A stretch of DNA of 60,658 bases from CALAGJ01 sp964293305 (GTDB taxonomy: Bacteria > Bacteroidota > Bacteroidia > Chitinophagales > Chitinophagaceae): the NCBI GenBank assembly GCA_964293305.1, contig CAXYYO010000020.1, positions 1 through 60,658 on the forward strand. The letters run 5' to 3'. The position numbers and the translations under genes are program-made. Positions 17,473 to 26,455 of this stretch are shown here, one piece after another. Below the pieces are notes generated by a model, which saw only the letters and a list, made by a program, of their open reading frames with translations, did not search any database and was not told the origin of the DNA. How positions within the stretch are numbered: position 1 is the stretch's first letter; every line of letters begins with the position of its first letter.

Positions 17473-20400
17473 TTATGGCATCTTAAAAAATTTTAAAGTT
17501 TGGGTCTTATTTACTTTTAAAATATATACACCTGGGGGCAATGAAGCAATGTTTAATTGTGTGGCTGGAGTTGCAGTATAACTCTGCAATACCATACCAG
17601 CCTCATTGATAATGGAGAAATCATTAACCATTTTTGTAAGACCTTGAATTTTTATATTGTTAGATGCTGGGTTGGGAATAATGCTTAATACATTACTACA
17701 GTTTGATTGTGTACTTATTACTTTTGAATAACTTGTAGTACCGTCATTGCCTTGTATTCTAATCCTGTAGTAGTACAATCCATTTCTAGCGGGAGTTTTA
17801 TATTGATAATTTTTTACTCCGGAACTACCAGTGGAAGCTGATAAAAAGCTAATTGTATAAAAATGTTTTCCATCTATACTCTGTTCAATATAATACCCTT
17901 TTATGTTTTGTTCATTTGTTACTTGCCAAGTTAAAGTTGGTGGACAGTTATTGTCTGCTTTAAAGCTAATTATTTGAACTGGTAAAATACACTCAGTGTT
18001 ATATGTAAAATCATTTTCTTCATAGGAGAAAACGATTTTTTCAACATCACCTATAAACATTTTAAAATTATTCAATATTCCATTATGGAATGTGACTTTT
18101 CCGCCTAAAATAGCATGTGGGCTATCTAAACGAAAATCTCCGTAAAAGGTTTGTGCCTGATTATTAACTTTTAGGGTCAATCCATTTCCATAGCTTATAC
18201 TAATTACATTCCATTGATTATATCTAAAATCACTAAAGAATCCATATGTTCTTTCCTCTCCATTATAGTATTTGTATCTCACAGCTACCCAACCATTATC
18301 TTCTGCTAATATAGTTATGCTAGATTCACTCAAACTACTTTTCAAATACAATAAATTAGCTGATTTAGTAATTGTATCATACAAATCGTATGATTTATTT
18401 AAGTTGACAAGTAATTCTATTGTACCAGCATGAGGCACTGATGTTGAATCGTATTTAATATAACTTAATACAGAATCGATGTGAGCAATCTTTCTAAACT
18501 GCACTTGTCCATTACAATACTCTTCCGAAAAACTTATATTTTCGGGAGAACCCAATGTACTCTGATTATTGAAGTCATCTTCAATCTTGTCGAATATACC
18601 AATAGTTTGGGTCAAAGTATCTGCCTTTTGGTAAAAGCTATTTAGGGCAATGAATGAAACAGTATAATTGCCAGTTTTTGAATATTTTTTTACTGGATTT
18701 AACTCAGTGGAATTGGTGCCATCCCCAAAATTCCATTTTACTTCAGAGTAACACAAAGGGTAGGCTTTAAACGAAACTGTTGGTCCAAATTTTGAGTAAT
18801 CCCATCTGGAAAGTATTGTAACCGCTTCCAGGTCAAACGGATCTGTTTTACAAGTTGTTCCATCCCTATCCGTAACATTTTGATAATAACTGCCTGATTC
18901 AGTAGCAGTATATGTTTTGGTTGTTTCGTTTGGTATCAGTGTATCATTTCTATACCACTCCCTATTTATTGGAGTAAAAACATCCGCTATAGAAATTTCA
19001 ATTATCGAATCACTGCAAATCAGGTTTTCATTTTCAATTGTCAGTATGGGCTTGAAATTTAACGTATCACGCGTAAGATCAATTTGAGTAGTTAAATTTG
19101 TTAACCTTATGGCGTCTGTTGTTCCATAAAAACCTGCTGCTGTGAGGTTTGAACCTGCATAGTGTTTTCCAGTTGATAATGTTGGTTTTTTGCCATTTAT
19201 TGATATTACAGAGTCTGCATAATTATTAATATTAGAAGGTAAATAAAAACCATAAGAATATACCTTATTTATATTGAACCGTAAATATGAATATGGGTAG
19301 GAAGTCGTTCTGCCATCCCAACTTACTGCTAAAGAATTCCATTTGTGAAAGTCTATATATGAAGGAAATGGATGAATAAAATCTTGCTGAATATTGTTTT
19401 GGTCTGTTATAGTAAATATGATCATTTTAGCAGCATTATCAATTCTGATTGCCAAATCATTTTGAAAATGTACTGAATCAGCATTGCCAGCTAGCCAAAA
19501 TATTTCCGGATATACTTTGTTATCATAATAACCGGAATCTAACTTCATCACCCATTCTGACATGTATCGTTGTCTGTCAAAATGTTCGTCTGCGATATGG
19601 TGTATTGATGTGGCCGAATCTTCTGTAAAAGAAGCAGAATATCTACAATCGATACGATTCAAAGTGATGTGTTGCGATGGCGCAACAATAGTAGAATCAT
19701 TGTTGAATTCATCTATGGTTAAGTAAAGAAAAGAAGTATCCGAATGAACTGTATCGCATCCCATGCCATAAGCAATTGGCATATACATACCTCCTTTTGA
19801 ATACACATGGCTCACTACATTTTTGGGTTTAATTTTTTTTTCAATCGGTGAGCCGTCTCCAAAATCTAACTCATATTCTTTGCCCTGATACACATAATTT
19901 CTAAAATCCACTTTTAGATAATCTTTTGTCGAATACGACATCGTCAAGCCTAGTTGTATAGGTATTTTTTGAAATACTTGAATTTCTTGTGATGATATCC
20001 AACATTTGTCAGACTCATCAGTGGCCATGTCAACTTTATAATCCCCTGGTAAGTCAGCAATAAATATTGAATCACTTGAACCACTAACAATCTCTCCATT
20101 CCTACGCCAACGCAATACGGAGCCTGATATAACATTTGAGGCAGTAAGTGTATCTGTATCATATCCTACACAAATAGAATCTTTGGATGTCTGAATAGTT
20201 GGATGGATAGGGGTAATAAAAATCGAGTATTTCAAAGATGTACTTATACCACTACTGCAAAGCCGCTGTATCTCAACAATTTGGATATTTGAAGTTTCTT
20301 TGCAATAAGGCCTGAATTTTACAGTTGTATTTGGCCATGCCATTAGCAAGCTATCACTTAATGAAGGAGATGCATCAGGCCCCCACCTCACCTGGTAAGT

Positions 20401-21630
20401 TTCACCAGTATCAATATTTGTAGTTACAGTAATTTCATTCTTTATACTGTCGTAAATGATTGATTTTACATCTGGCAAAATGTCTGTACATGGATCATAC
20501 TCACATGCAGTTAAACAGCCATCCAAACTTCCTGATAGAAAATTGTTTACTTCGATAACTGAGGTTGGATGCCAACAAGTGCTATAGTTAATATTCACAT
20601 TCATTATGCAGCCTGCCGTATGAGCACACCCAAATAAATGACCTGTTTCATGCGATACTAAGTTTCGCATACCATCTAATGTGCCACCATCTTTTAAGGT
20701 TACTTTTGATGCTTGTGTATTGCACATAGAACTAATATTTGCCAGTCCTAATATACCATTCCAGTCGCCATTGTAAAACCAGTTATATACCACATCATAT
20801 CCGTGTTTATAGGCAATATTGGTTTGAGATTTGAAAGATGAAAACTGTTCTTGAATGGTGGTTTGTTCTTCAAATATCTGATGTTCAGGATCATCAACTA
20901 TTATTATTTCATAAGGTTCAAATTTGAAGGCGTCATTAAAACTACTGGAATAATCTCCTTCAGTAAGATTCATTACTGTCAAAATTGCTAATACTGTTTC
21001 ATCTATATTTCTGTTATGGTATTCAAAACAACTATTATCCACCAGCACTGTATAATCAACTGTTCTACAACCTGACCTGAGCGTTGATTGTGTTTGTTTA
21101 ATTAAACTGGTTTTTTCATCGTTAACTGTATCTCCACAAAATGATTCTTCATTTTTTTTTATATCATCAGATGAATAAATGATTAATAAATTCCGTGCTG
21201 CCTTACTGTCATAAATATATGCTGGCTCTATATAATAGCTAATTCCTCTTAATATATACTTGCCTGAAATGAAATTCTTACCTATCATAAACCTACAGCT
21301 TGTTTCATCATGTGGACTACTATTGAAATACGCCAAATCTTGACTAAATGATACTGGCAAGTTATTGACCGAAACAATGGGTTTTTTAAAAATACGATTT
21401 ACTGCTTTTCTAAAAGAAAGCAGTTGTGTGGGGAATTGCAAGTCTAAAAGAAATGCATCGTTTGACGCCTCAAATGCTTGTTGTATAGCCACCATTTCAT
21501 ACTGGTCAAATTTTTCAGAAAGTGCAGTAGATCGATAATTGGCAGCCGCTGTTTTAATAGTTATTTTAGTTTTTTGACTATTCGCCGATAGGCACAAAAA
21601 AAAAGTGGAGAAAAGCAGAATATTTTTCAT
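17473..21630 (-). CDS. Large secreted metzincin metalloprotease with PKD domains and T9SS sorting domain
   Basis: A signal peptide (residues 1-18) leads to a reprolysin-like metzincin domain with HETGHLFGCAH at 327-337, matching HExxHxxGxxH, and a likely Met-turn at CIMN just after. Later parts contain Ig/PKD-type modules with FGDG motifs (LDFGDGSPIEKK, VKWNFGDGTNSTE) and concanavalin/LamG-like segments that occur twice. The last 75 residues match the T9SS type A sorting domain (LSIIPNPASNNIKI, then LPPGVYILKV). The protein should be exported by the T9SS, whose gldKLMN genes are in this window, and act on or outside the surface. The activation peptide probably lies before the catalytic domain. 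At 1385 residues it is the largest product here. It is transcribed alone. Confidence 0.88.
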   Translation of the reverse strand: MKNILLFSTFFLCLSANSQKTKITIKTAAANYRSTALSEKFDQYEMVAIQQAFEASNDAFLLDLQFPTQLLSFRKAVNRIFKKPIVSVNNLPVSFSQDLAYFNSSPHDETSCRFMIGKNFISGKYILRGISYYIEPAYIYDSKAARNLLIIYSSDDIKKNEESFCGDTVNDEKTSLIKQTQSTLRSGCRTVDYTVLVDNSCFEYHNRNIDETVLAILTVMNLTEGDYSSSFNDAFKFEPYEIIIVDDPEHQIFEEQTTIQEQFSSFKSQTNIAYKHGYDVVYNWFYNGDWNGILGLANISSMCNTQASKVTLKDGGTLDGMRNLVSHETGHLFGCAHTAGCIMNVNINYSTCWHPTSVIEVNNFLSGSLDGCLTACEYDPCTDILPDVKSIIYDSIKNEITVTTNIDTGETYQVRWGPDASPSLSDSLLMAWPNTTVKFRPYCKETSNIQIVEIQRLCSSGISTSLKYSIFITPIHPTIQTSKDSICVGYDTDTLTASNVISGSVLRWRRNGEIVSGSSDSIFIADLPGDYKVDMATDESDKCWISSQEIQVFQKIPIQLGLTMSYSTKDYLKVDFRNYVYQGKEYELDFGDGSPIEKKIKPKNVVSHVYSKGGMYMPIAYGMGCDTVHSDTSFLYLTIDEFNNDSTIVAPSQHITLNRIDCRYSASFTEDSATSIHHIADEHFDRQRYMSEWVMKLDSGYYDNKVYPEIFWLAGNADSVHFQNDLAIRIDNAAKMIIFTITDQNNIQQDFIHPFPSYIDFHKWNSLAVSWDGRTTSYPYSYLRFNINKVYSYGFYLPSNINNYADSVISINGKKPTLSTGKHYAGSNLTAAGFYGTTDAIRLTNLTTQIDLTRDTLNFKPILTIENENLICSDSIIEISIADVFTPINREWYRNDTLIPNETTKTYTATESGSYYQNVTDRDGTTCKTDPFDLEAVTILSRWDYSKFGPTVSFKAYPLCYSEVKWNFGDGTNSTELNPVKKYSKTGNYTVSFIALNSFYQKADTLTQTIGIFDKIEDDFNNQSTLGSPENISFSEEYCNGQVQFRKIAHIDSVLSYIKYDSTSVPHAGTIELLVNLNKSYDLYDTITKSANLLYLKSSLSESSITILAEDNGWVAVRYKYYNGEERTYGFFSDFRYNQWNVISISYGNGLTLKVNNQAQTFYGDFRLDSPHAILGGKVTFHNGILNNFKMFIGDVEKIVFSYEENDFTYNTECILPVQIISFKADNNCPPTLTWQVTNEQNIKGYYIEQSIDGKHFYTISFLSASTGSSGVKNYQYKTPARNGLYYYRIRIQGNDGTTSYSKVISTQSNCSNVLSIIPNPASNNIKIQGLTKMVNDFSIINEAGMVLQSYTATPATQLNIASLPPGVYILKVNKTQTLKFFKMP

Positions 21631-21813
21631 GTAGGTGTTATTTCAATCAAAAGTAAGTCAAATGGAGATATGACTAATTTATTTGTATCCTGTAAAGTAA
21701 TTATTTGAATACGAATTAAAAGTCGTTAACGGGTTAACTGATTAGGGTAGACACCTTAGCAAAAAAGAAAATGTGATATATGCCCTTTAAAATGGTTAGT
21801 AAAAAATGGAAGA

Positions 21814-22326
21814 TTATTCAACTTCCAATTCAAACAAACAGCAATTTGGCTCGTCTTGATAATGTTTTGGTAAGCTGGCAGTATTTGTCAAAAAGTAAAT
21901 GCCTAAAAAATTGAATCCGGCAGAAGTATAATGTTGTATGAGTTTTGTATTATTTCCTAAAGTATCTAACCTGATATATTTTTTTTGATGAGCTTTGGCA
22001 TACTGTTTTGCCCAAGAAACAATTTCATCAACAAACCTGTGCCCACGGAAATTACGGTGTACACAAATCCGATGGATATATACTGCATCGTTCTGGTCTT
22101 TTTGCTCCCATATTTCTTTATCAATAAATGTAATAGCCCAGTTGCAAGCCATGTATCCATCAATAATAATCTTGAATTGACGAAGTTCTTTTATTTCGGT
22201 TTCAATAAGATTATTGTCAAATGTTGGCCATACTACCATCCTTCGCTCCGTTTGTAGTTCTCGGGCCGTTTGGTAGAGTGCTTGTATTGCTTCCAAATCT
22301 GTAGATATGCAATTTTCAATAGTCAT
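21814..22326 (-). CDS. GNAT-family N-acetyltransferase
   Basis: A 170-residue acetyltransferase fold. The acetyl-CoA-binding region reads YIHRICVHRNFRGHRFVDEIVSWAKQYA, where RNFRGHRF takes the place of the Q/RxxGxG/A loop; the second Gly is replaced by Arg or Phe. IRLDTLGNNTKLIQHYTSAGFNFLG is the typical last strand-helix block. The substrate is unknown. It is a monocistronic minus-strand gene with no related neighbours. Confidence 0.85.
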   Translation of the reverse strand: MTIENCISTDLEAIQALYQTARELQTERRMVVWPTFDNNLIETEIKELRQFKIIIDGYMACNWAITFIDKEIWEQKDQNDAVYIHRICVHRNFRGHRFVDEIVSWAKQYAKAHQKKYIRLDTLGNNTKLIQHYTSAGFNFLGIYFLTNTASLPKHYQDEPNCCLFELEVE

Positions 22327-22641
22327 ATTATTTATCTTATGGTCAATGAATATTTTTTTCTAGATCAAACATAATTATAAGATTATATATTTTTTAAACC
22401 CAAGCGTTTTTTATGATATAAAATTAATAGGAAAAAATTAAAATGAGTATTAAATGATTGGTCTATGCTTTTGTGATGTATATGCTTATTGCACTACAGC
22501 TTATATTTTAAGAAAGCTACCCTGTGGGAGCAGAAAGTGCTCATTGTAAAACGTTTGGCCGTTATAGTTTTAAATAACAACCATCTTCACATTTGGCGGT
22601 TGAAATCAAAGAAAATACTTATTTGAATTTAAAAGCTATCG
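22327..22641. other. Intergenic stretch without recognised gene
   Basis: AT-rich sequence between two minus-strand genes. Only a small hairpin was noticed, GAGCA (22528-22532) with TGCTC (22538-22542), without a T-run. No open frame with family features was seen on either strand. Confidence 0.4.
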
Positions 22642-23043
22642 TTACAAAAAGCCAATACAATTTTTTGCTCCACATCTGCATTTTAATTTACCATCATGAT
22701 GAGTGGGGCCATAGTTGCAAGTGAGCTCCTCGTTCTTTTTTATTTGCCGTAGGCTATAAAATTCCACCAAGTCAAAACAGACACGCATATAAATATTTGG
22801 TTGACAACTGTGATTGATATATCGGAGTTCATTTGACGCCACACTAACGTCTAAAGCTCGGCCATCCCCAAACTCAACCATAGCCACTCTTTTAGTGAGT
22901 GAGACTCTTTTTCTTGCTTCTCTTTGTGTTATGATTTCTCCGGAAAGATTACCAATTTTTTTTCGGGCAGGTATCATTTGCTTTGCGAAAGCCCCGATGC
23001 CATCAATGCTACTTTTTTTATTCTCAATTTTAAAATTAAGCAT
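22642..23043 (-). CDS. Bacterial SET-domain protein (putative protein lysine methyltransferase)
   Basis: A 133-residue minimal SET domain. The signature elements are GIGAFA near the start, RYINHSCQPN (74-83, the pseudoknot segment that shapes the S-adenosylmethionine site), ELTCNYG (106-112, with the catalytic Tyr) and a post-SET zinc motif CRCGAKNC (122-129) that would use C80 with C122, C124 and C129. SET enzymes methylate lysines; bacterial ones are uncommon and their targets mostly unknown. There is no signal peptide. The gene lies downstream of the CoA-transferase pair with a 59-base gap, so it may be co-transcribed, but no functional link is evident. Confidence 0.82.
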   Translation of the reverse strand: MLNFKIENKKSSIDGIGAFAKQMIPARKKIGNLSGEIITQREARKRVSLTKRVAMVEFGDGRALDVSVASNELRYINHSCQPNIYMRVCFDLVEFYSLRQIKKNEELTCNYGPTHHDGKLKCRCGAKNCIGFL

Positions 23044-23102
23044 GGTAAAAATGAAAATATGGGTTACGAAAAAAGGAGATTTGGGAAGTATTGATTAAAA
23101 TT

Positions 23103-23759
23103 CTACAATATCATTTCGGGCACATCTCCCTGAATAATTAAACGTCCTTTTGTTTTGGCCATTATTTCTTCCACTGATATACCCGGAGCTCTTTCACGAA
23201 GTAGAAAACCTTCTGGTGTAATATCTAAAAATGCTAATTCTGTTACTACTTTTCTTACACAACCCATTCCCGTAAGTGGCAGTGTACATGCAGGTAATAA
23301 TTTACTTTCACCTTTGGGATTGGTATGTTGCATGGCCACGATAATATTTTTTGCACTGGCTACTAAATCCATAGCACCTCCCATTCCTTTTACCATTTTA
23401 CCGGGTATTTTCCAGTTGGCAATATCTCCTGTATCACTTAGTTCCATAGCACCTAAAACGGTAAGGTCAATTTTACCTGCTCTTATCATTCCAAAACTTT
23501 CTGCGCTATCAAAAAAAGCAGCGCCGGGTATAACTGTTACGGTTTCTTTTCCTGCATTAATGAGGTCTGGATCTATTGCATCTTCGGTAGGATATGGCCC
23601 CATACCCAATATGCCATTTTCACTTTGCAATATCACTGTCATACCTTCAGGTATATAGTTGGCCACTAAGGTTGGTATGCCAATGCCTAGGTTTACATAC
23701 ATGCCATCTTTTAGCTCCTGTGCTATACGTTTTGCTATACCATGTTTATCTAAAGCCAT
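23103..23759 (-). CDS. scoB: 3-oxoacid CoA-transferase subunit B
   Basis: This 218-residue subunit carries the catalytic Glu in the ENG motif (QSENGILGMGP) and the usual blocks NLGIGIPTL, GGAMDLV and TPEGFLLRE. With the subunit A encoded just upstream it transfers CoA between succinyl-CoA and a 3-oxoacid such as acetoacetate, in ketone body or branched-chain amino acid breakdown. Related enzymes with the same fold prefer acetate or butyrate, so the acyl preference is inferred. The subunit A gene ends 55 bases upstream, and the two form an operon on the minus strand. Confidence 0.9.
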   Translation of the reverse strand: MALDKHGIAKRIAQELKDGMYVNLGIGIPTLVANYIPEGMTVILQSENGILGMGPYPTEDAIDPDLINAGKETVTVIPGAAFFDSAESFGMIRAGKIDLTVLGAMELSDTGDIANWKIPGKMVKGMGGAMDLVASAKNIIVAMQHTNPKGESKLLPACTLPLTGMGCVRKVVTELAFLDITPEGFLLRERAPGISVEEIMAKTKGRLIIQGDVPEMIL

Positions 23760-23814
23760 CGTTTTATATTATGAATTATGGTTTGGAAAATTATTATGGA
23801 TAATGGTGCTGATT

Positions 23815-24510
23815 TTACTGTAGGCGTACTGTTCTTCTTTCAATAGTTTTAAGATAGCCGCTGCCTTTATAGATTCTATGTACATACACCCCGGCTACAT
23901 CAATTTCATCAGGGTCTAACTGTCCGGGCTCTACTAATTCTTCTACTTCTGCTATAGTTATGTTTGCAGCTTTTGCCATTGAAGTAGAAAAGTTTTTGGT
24001 TGTTTTTCTAAAAATAAGGTTACCCAGTTTATCTCCTTTCCAAGCTTTTACCAATGCAAAATCTGCATGCAGAGCTAACTCCATCAAATAATGTTTGTTA
24101 TTAAATATTCTTACCTCTTTACCTGCTGCTATTTCTGTTCCATATCCTGCGGGTGTAAAAAATGCCGGAATACCCATGCCCGCCATTTCTATTCTTGTGG
24201 CAAGTGTGCCTTGTGGTATTAGATCTACTTCTAATTCACCACTTAGCATTTGTCTTTCAAATTCTGCATTTTCACCTACATAGCTACTCATCATTTTTTT
24301 AATTTGCCGGGTGTAGAGTAGTCTGCCCAAACCATATTCATCTACTCCTGCATTGTTTGAAATACAGGTTAGCCCTTTAACTCCTTTTTGTAATAAGGCT
24401 TCAATACTATTTTCAGGAATGCCACAGAGTCCAAAACCACCAAGCATAATGGTGCTATTGTCAGCAATGTCTTGTATAGCAATATCAGCAGTTTCAAATA
24501 CTTTATTCAT
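23815..24510 (-). CDS. scoA: 3-oxoacid CoA-transferase subunit A
   Basis: The start is placed at the Met codon at 24510, where the sequence MNKVFETADIAIQDIADNS matches subunit A starts; the frame upstream gives eight extra residues that lie near the promoter. The 231-residue protein has the glycine-rich CoA-binding region MLGGFGLCGIPENSI and the later blocks GVDEYGLGRLL, IPQGTLA and FTPAGYGTEIAAGKEVR. It pairs with subunit B downstream to form the two-subunit SCOT-type enzyme. A TACATTTGC element lies 21 bases upstream on the minus strand. Confidence 0.9.
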   Translation of the reverse strand: MNKVFETADIAIQDIADNSTIMLGGFGLCGIPENSIEALLQKGVKGLTCISNNAGVDEYGLGRLLYTRQIKKMMSSYVGENAEFERQMLSGELEVDLIPQGTLATRIEMAGMGIPAFFTPAGYGTEIAAGKEVRIFNNKHYLMELALHADFALVKAWKGDKLGNLIFRKTTKNFSTSMAKAANITIAEVEELVEPGQLDPDEIDVAGVYVHRIYKGSGYLKTIERRTVRLQ

Positions 24511-24530
24511 GCGCAAGAATTCGTTTGGTG

Positions 24531-24539
24531 GCAAATGTA
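24531..24539 (-). promoter_or_regulatory. Candidate -7 promoter element for scoAB
   Basis: The minus strand reads TACATTTGC here, an exact match to the Bacteroidota -7 consensus TAnnTTTG, 21 bases before the proposed scoA start. A clear TTG at the -33 position was not found, so the assignment rests on the -7 box and its position. Confidence 0.45.
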
Positions 24540-24611
24540 AGGTTTGGGGAAGTAGTAATATTCTTTAATGAATATCTGTCGTTTTGCAAGAGGTTTTGAC
24601 GGGAGTATGAA

Positions 24612-24646
24612 AAATTTTGCTAAAATTTAGTTACTAAATTTTGCTA
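24612..24646. repeat. Overlapping direct and inverted repeats upstream of the AAA+ unit
   Basis: AAATTTTGCTA occurs at 24612-24622 and again at 24636-24646. Between and within them AAAATTTAG (24622-24630) and CTAAATTTT (24634-24642) form a 9-base inverted repeat around TTA. Such an arrangement can be an operator, but the high AT content makes chance more likely than usual. Confidence 0.3.
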
Positions 24647-24762
24647 TTTTTAGTGGGTTGATTTGGAGATTTATGCTTGTATGGTTTATCAAAAAAATCA
24701 AGAGTGTATAAACTGAATTATGAAATTATTTCAAATAAATATCATTTGGATATAAAACCCGG

Positions 24763-24849
24763 ATGCCAATGAATACTATAGGAACTCTGATAGGATTGAT
24801 AGATATTTTTATAATAGTTATTTCTCTATTTTTAACCTTTCTAAAATGA
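24763..24849 (+). CDS. 28-residue membrane peptide coupled to the AAA+ gene
   Basis: ATG 24763 to TGA 24849 encodes 28 residues that are almost entirely one hydrophobic helix (GLIDIFIIVISLFLTFL) ending in Lys. Its TGA stop overlaps the ATG of the AAA+ gene in an ATGA junction, the usual sign of translational coupling. A second Met at codon 3 is an alternative start. It may be a leader peptide that controls the next gene or a small membrane anchor for the ATPase. No family is recognised and no homologue search was possible. Confidence 0.45.
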   Translation: MPMNTIGTLIGLIDIFIIVISLFLTFLK

Positions 24850-26210
24850 ATGCCATGCTGACTATAGTTAATGATATGGGAGAAGACAAAAAGCTACAAT
24901 GTAAAGACGGTCTTGATCTATTGCGTACGCTTATACAGCAAAGAATAAAAGAGTATGAAAATGGTGCAGATACAATATCCGATGACTGGCTAATTTCTTA
25001 TACAGCTTCATTGAAGCAATTATGGTTTCATGAGGCGTTTAGCACACCATTGAACGCCGTTGAATCTATTGTTCTGCTTACAACATTGGCACCACATATT
25101 CATCCCGGTTTTTTTGAGCAGATTATACAAGAAATTTTTCCGCAGGGCGGAGATTTTCCTGAGTTTGGGGGCGTAAAAAATAGTCATCAGCGTTATCTTA
25201 TGCCCACTGGCGAAACGGTTTTATTTATCCTGGCGGGGATGCATTCCGCGAAGCGGTTAAAATACTATTCATTATTTGATGCAAATCACCTGTTTTATAA
25301 AGAAGCAGTATTGTGGATTGAATACATCAATGAAGGGCAGCCTGCCATGAGTGGTAGAATAATACTTGCTCAGGATTGGGTAGATAAATTACTACAGCTT
25401 AAGGAGTCCAGTCCCAGATTTGGGTTAGATTTTCCTGCCTGCAAGCTGCATACTGATATGGTTTGGGATGATATAGTGCTGAGCAACCAAACAACGGTAC
25501 AAATACAAGATATTTTGATGTGGATGAATCATCATGAAAAAATATCTGAAGATGAAAATTTAGGAAGAAAGGTAAAACCCGGTTTCAGGGTTTTATTTCA
25601 TGGTCCTTCAGGTACTGGTAAAACGCTTACTGCCAGTCTGCTGGGTAAGCAATTTGAAAAAGATGTGTATCGCATAGATTTATCGCAGATTGTTTCAAAA
25701 TATATTGGTGAAACAGAAAAAAATTTGGAGTCTGTATTTAGAAAAGCGGAGTCTAAAAACTGGATTCTTTTCTTTGATGAAGCAGATGCATTATTTGGAA
25801 AACGTACACAGGTGCAGAGTGCACATGATAAATATGCGAATCAGGAAATAAGTTATCTATTGCAAAGGGTGGAAGATTATGCTGGATTATTGATTTTGGC
25901 TAGCAACTATAAGAGCAATATTGATGAAGCTTTTATTAGGAGATTTCACAGTATTATTCACTTTCCAATGCCCAATGCAGCTGAGCGTTTTCAATTGTGG
26001 ATGAAAGTGATGCCCTCTAATCTTTTGCCACATGCTGATATTGGATTAACTGAGTTATCTAACAAATATGAACTCAGTGGTGCAACTATTTTAAATGCGA
26101 TGCAATATGCTGCCCTGCATTGTCATTCTACTGGAAGTGAAATACTAAGGCAAGAAGATTTGTTGTATGGCATAAAAAGGGAATTTATGAAAGAGGAAAA
26201 AATGATTTAA
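24846..26210 (+). CDS. AAA+ ATPase with long N-terminal domain, resembling contractile-injection-system ATPases
   Basis: The C-terminal half is a complete AAA+ module: Walker A GPSGTGKT (253-260), Walker B FFDEAD (309-314), sensor LASN (351-354) and Arg-finger region RRF (365-367). The first 240 residues are a helical domain without recognised signature. This size and the AAA text are close to the ATPase that accompanies extracellular contractile injection systems in Bacteroidota, but no sheath, tube, spike or baseplate gene is nearby, so here it is an orphan. The start at 24846 is supported by the ATGA overlap with the preceding peptide gene. It probably remodels a protein target that is unknown. 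Confidence 0.82.
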   Translation: MNAMLTIVNDMGEDKKLQCKDGLDLLRTLIQQRIKEYENGADTISDDWLISYTASLKQLWFHEAFSTPLNAVESIVLLTTLAPHIHPGFFEQIIQEIFPQGGDFPEFGGVKNSHQRYLMPTGETVLFILAGMHSAKRLKYYSLFDANHLFYKEAVLWIEYINEGQPAMSGRIILAQDWVDKLLQLKESSPRFGLDFPACKLHTDMVWDDIVLSNQTTVQIQDILMWMNHHEKISEDENLGRKVKPGFRVLFHGPSGTGKTLTASLLGKQFEKDVYRIDLSQIVSKYIGETEKNLESVFRKAESKNWILFFDEADALFGKRTQVQSAHDKYANQEISYLLQRVEDYAGLLILASNYKSNIDEAFIRRFHSIIHFPMPNAAERFQLWMKVMPSNLLPHADIGLTELSNKYELSGATILNAMQYAALHCHSTGSEILRQEDLLYGIKREFMKEEKMI

Positions 26211-26339
26211 TTGCATTTTGACCCCTTAGAAATGTTAAAAAAAAATAATGGGTATCAGTTTTGGTAAGCTCCCTGACATTTTTATACCTCAGAATGCTTG
26301 TTCTTACCTTAAAACGCTTTACTTAAAGCTAAGTTCTAT

Positions 26340-26348
26340 TACATTTGC
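26340..26348 (+). promoter_or_regulatory. Candidate -7 promoter element for the DinB-like/NRDE/ATP-grasp operon
   Basis: TACATTTGC is an exact match to TAnnTTTG and lies in the 245-base gap after the AAA+ gene, about 108 bases before the next start. No TTG at the optimal distance was seen, although TTTA stands near 26318. Confidence 0.4.
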
Positions 26349-26455
26349 AAGGATTTTAGAAATCCACCGTCAAATTATAATCGTATTTTGAAAGTGGAGT
26401 TTTAGGCAAAATATTTGAAGTTTTTGCCTACAATTTTAAGGTTATAGAAAAGATT

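Noticed and set aside
23155..23658. Plus-strand frame of 167 codons inside scoB
   Set aside because: It is antisense to conserved CoA-transferase text and lacks recognisable features.
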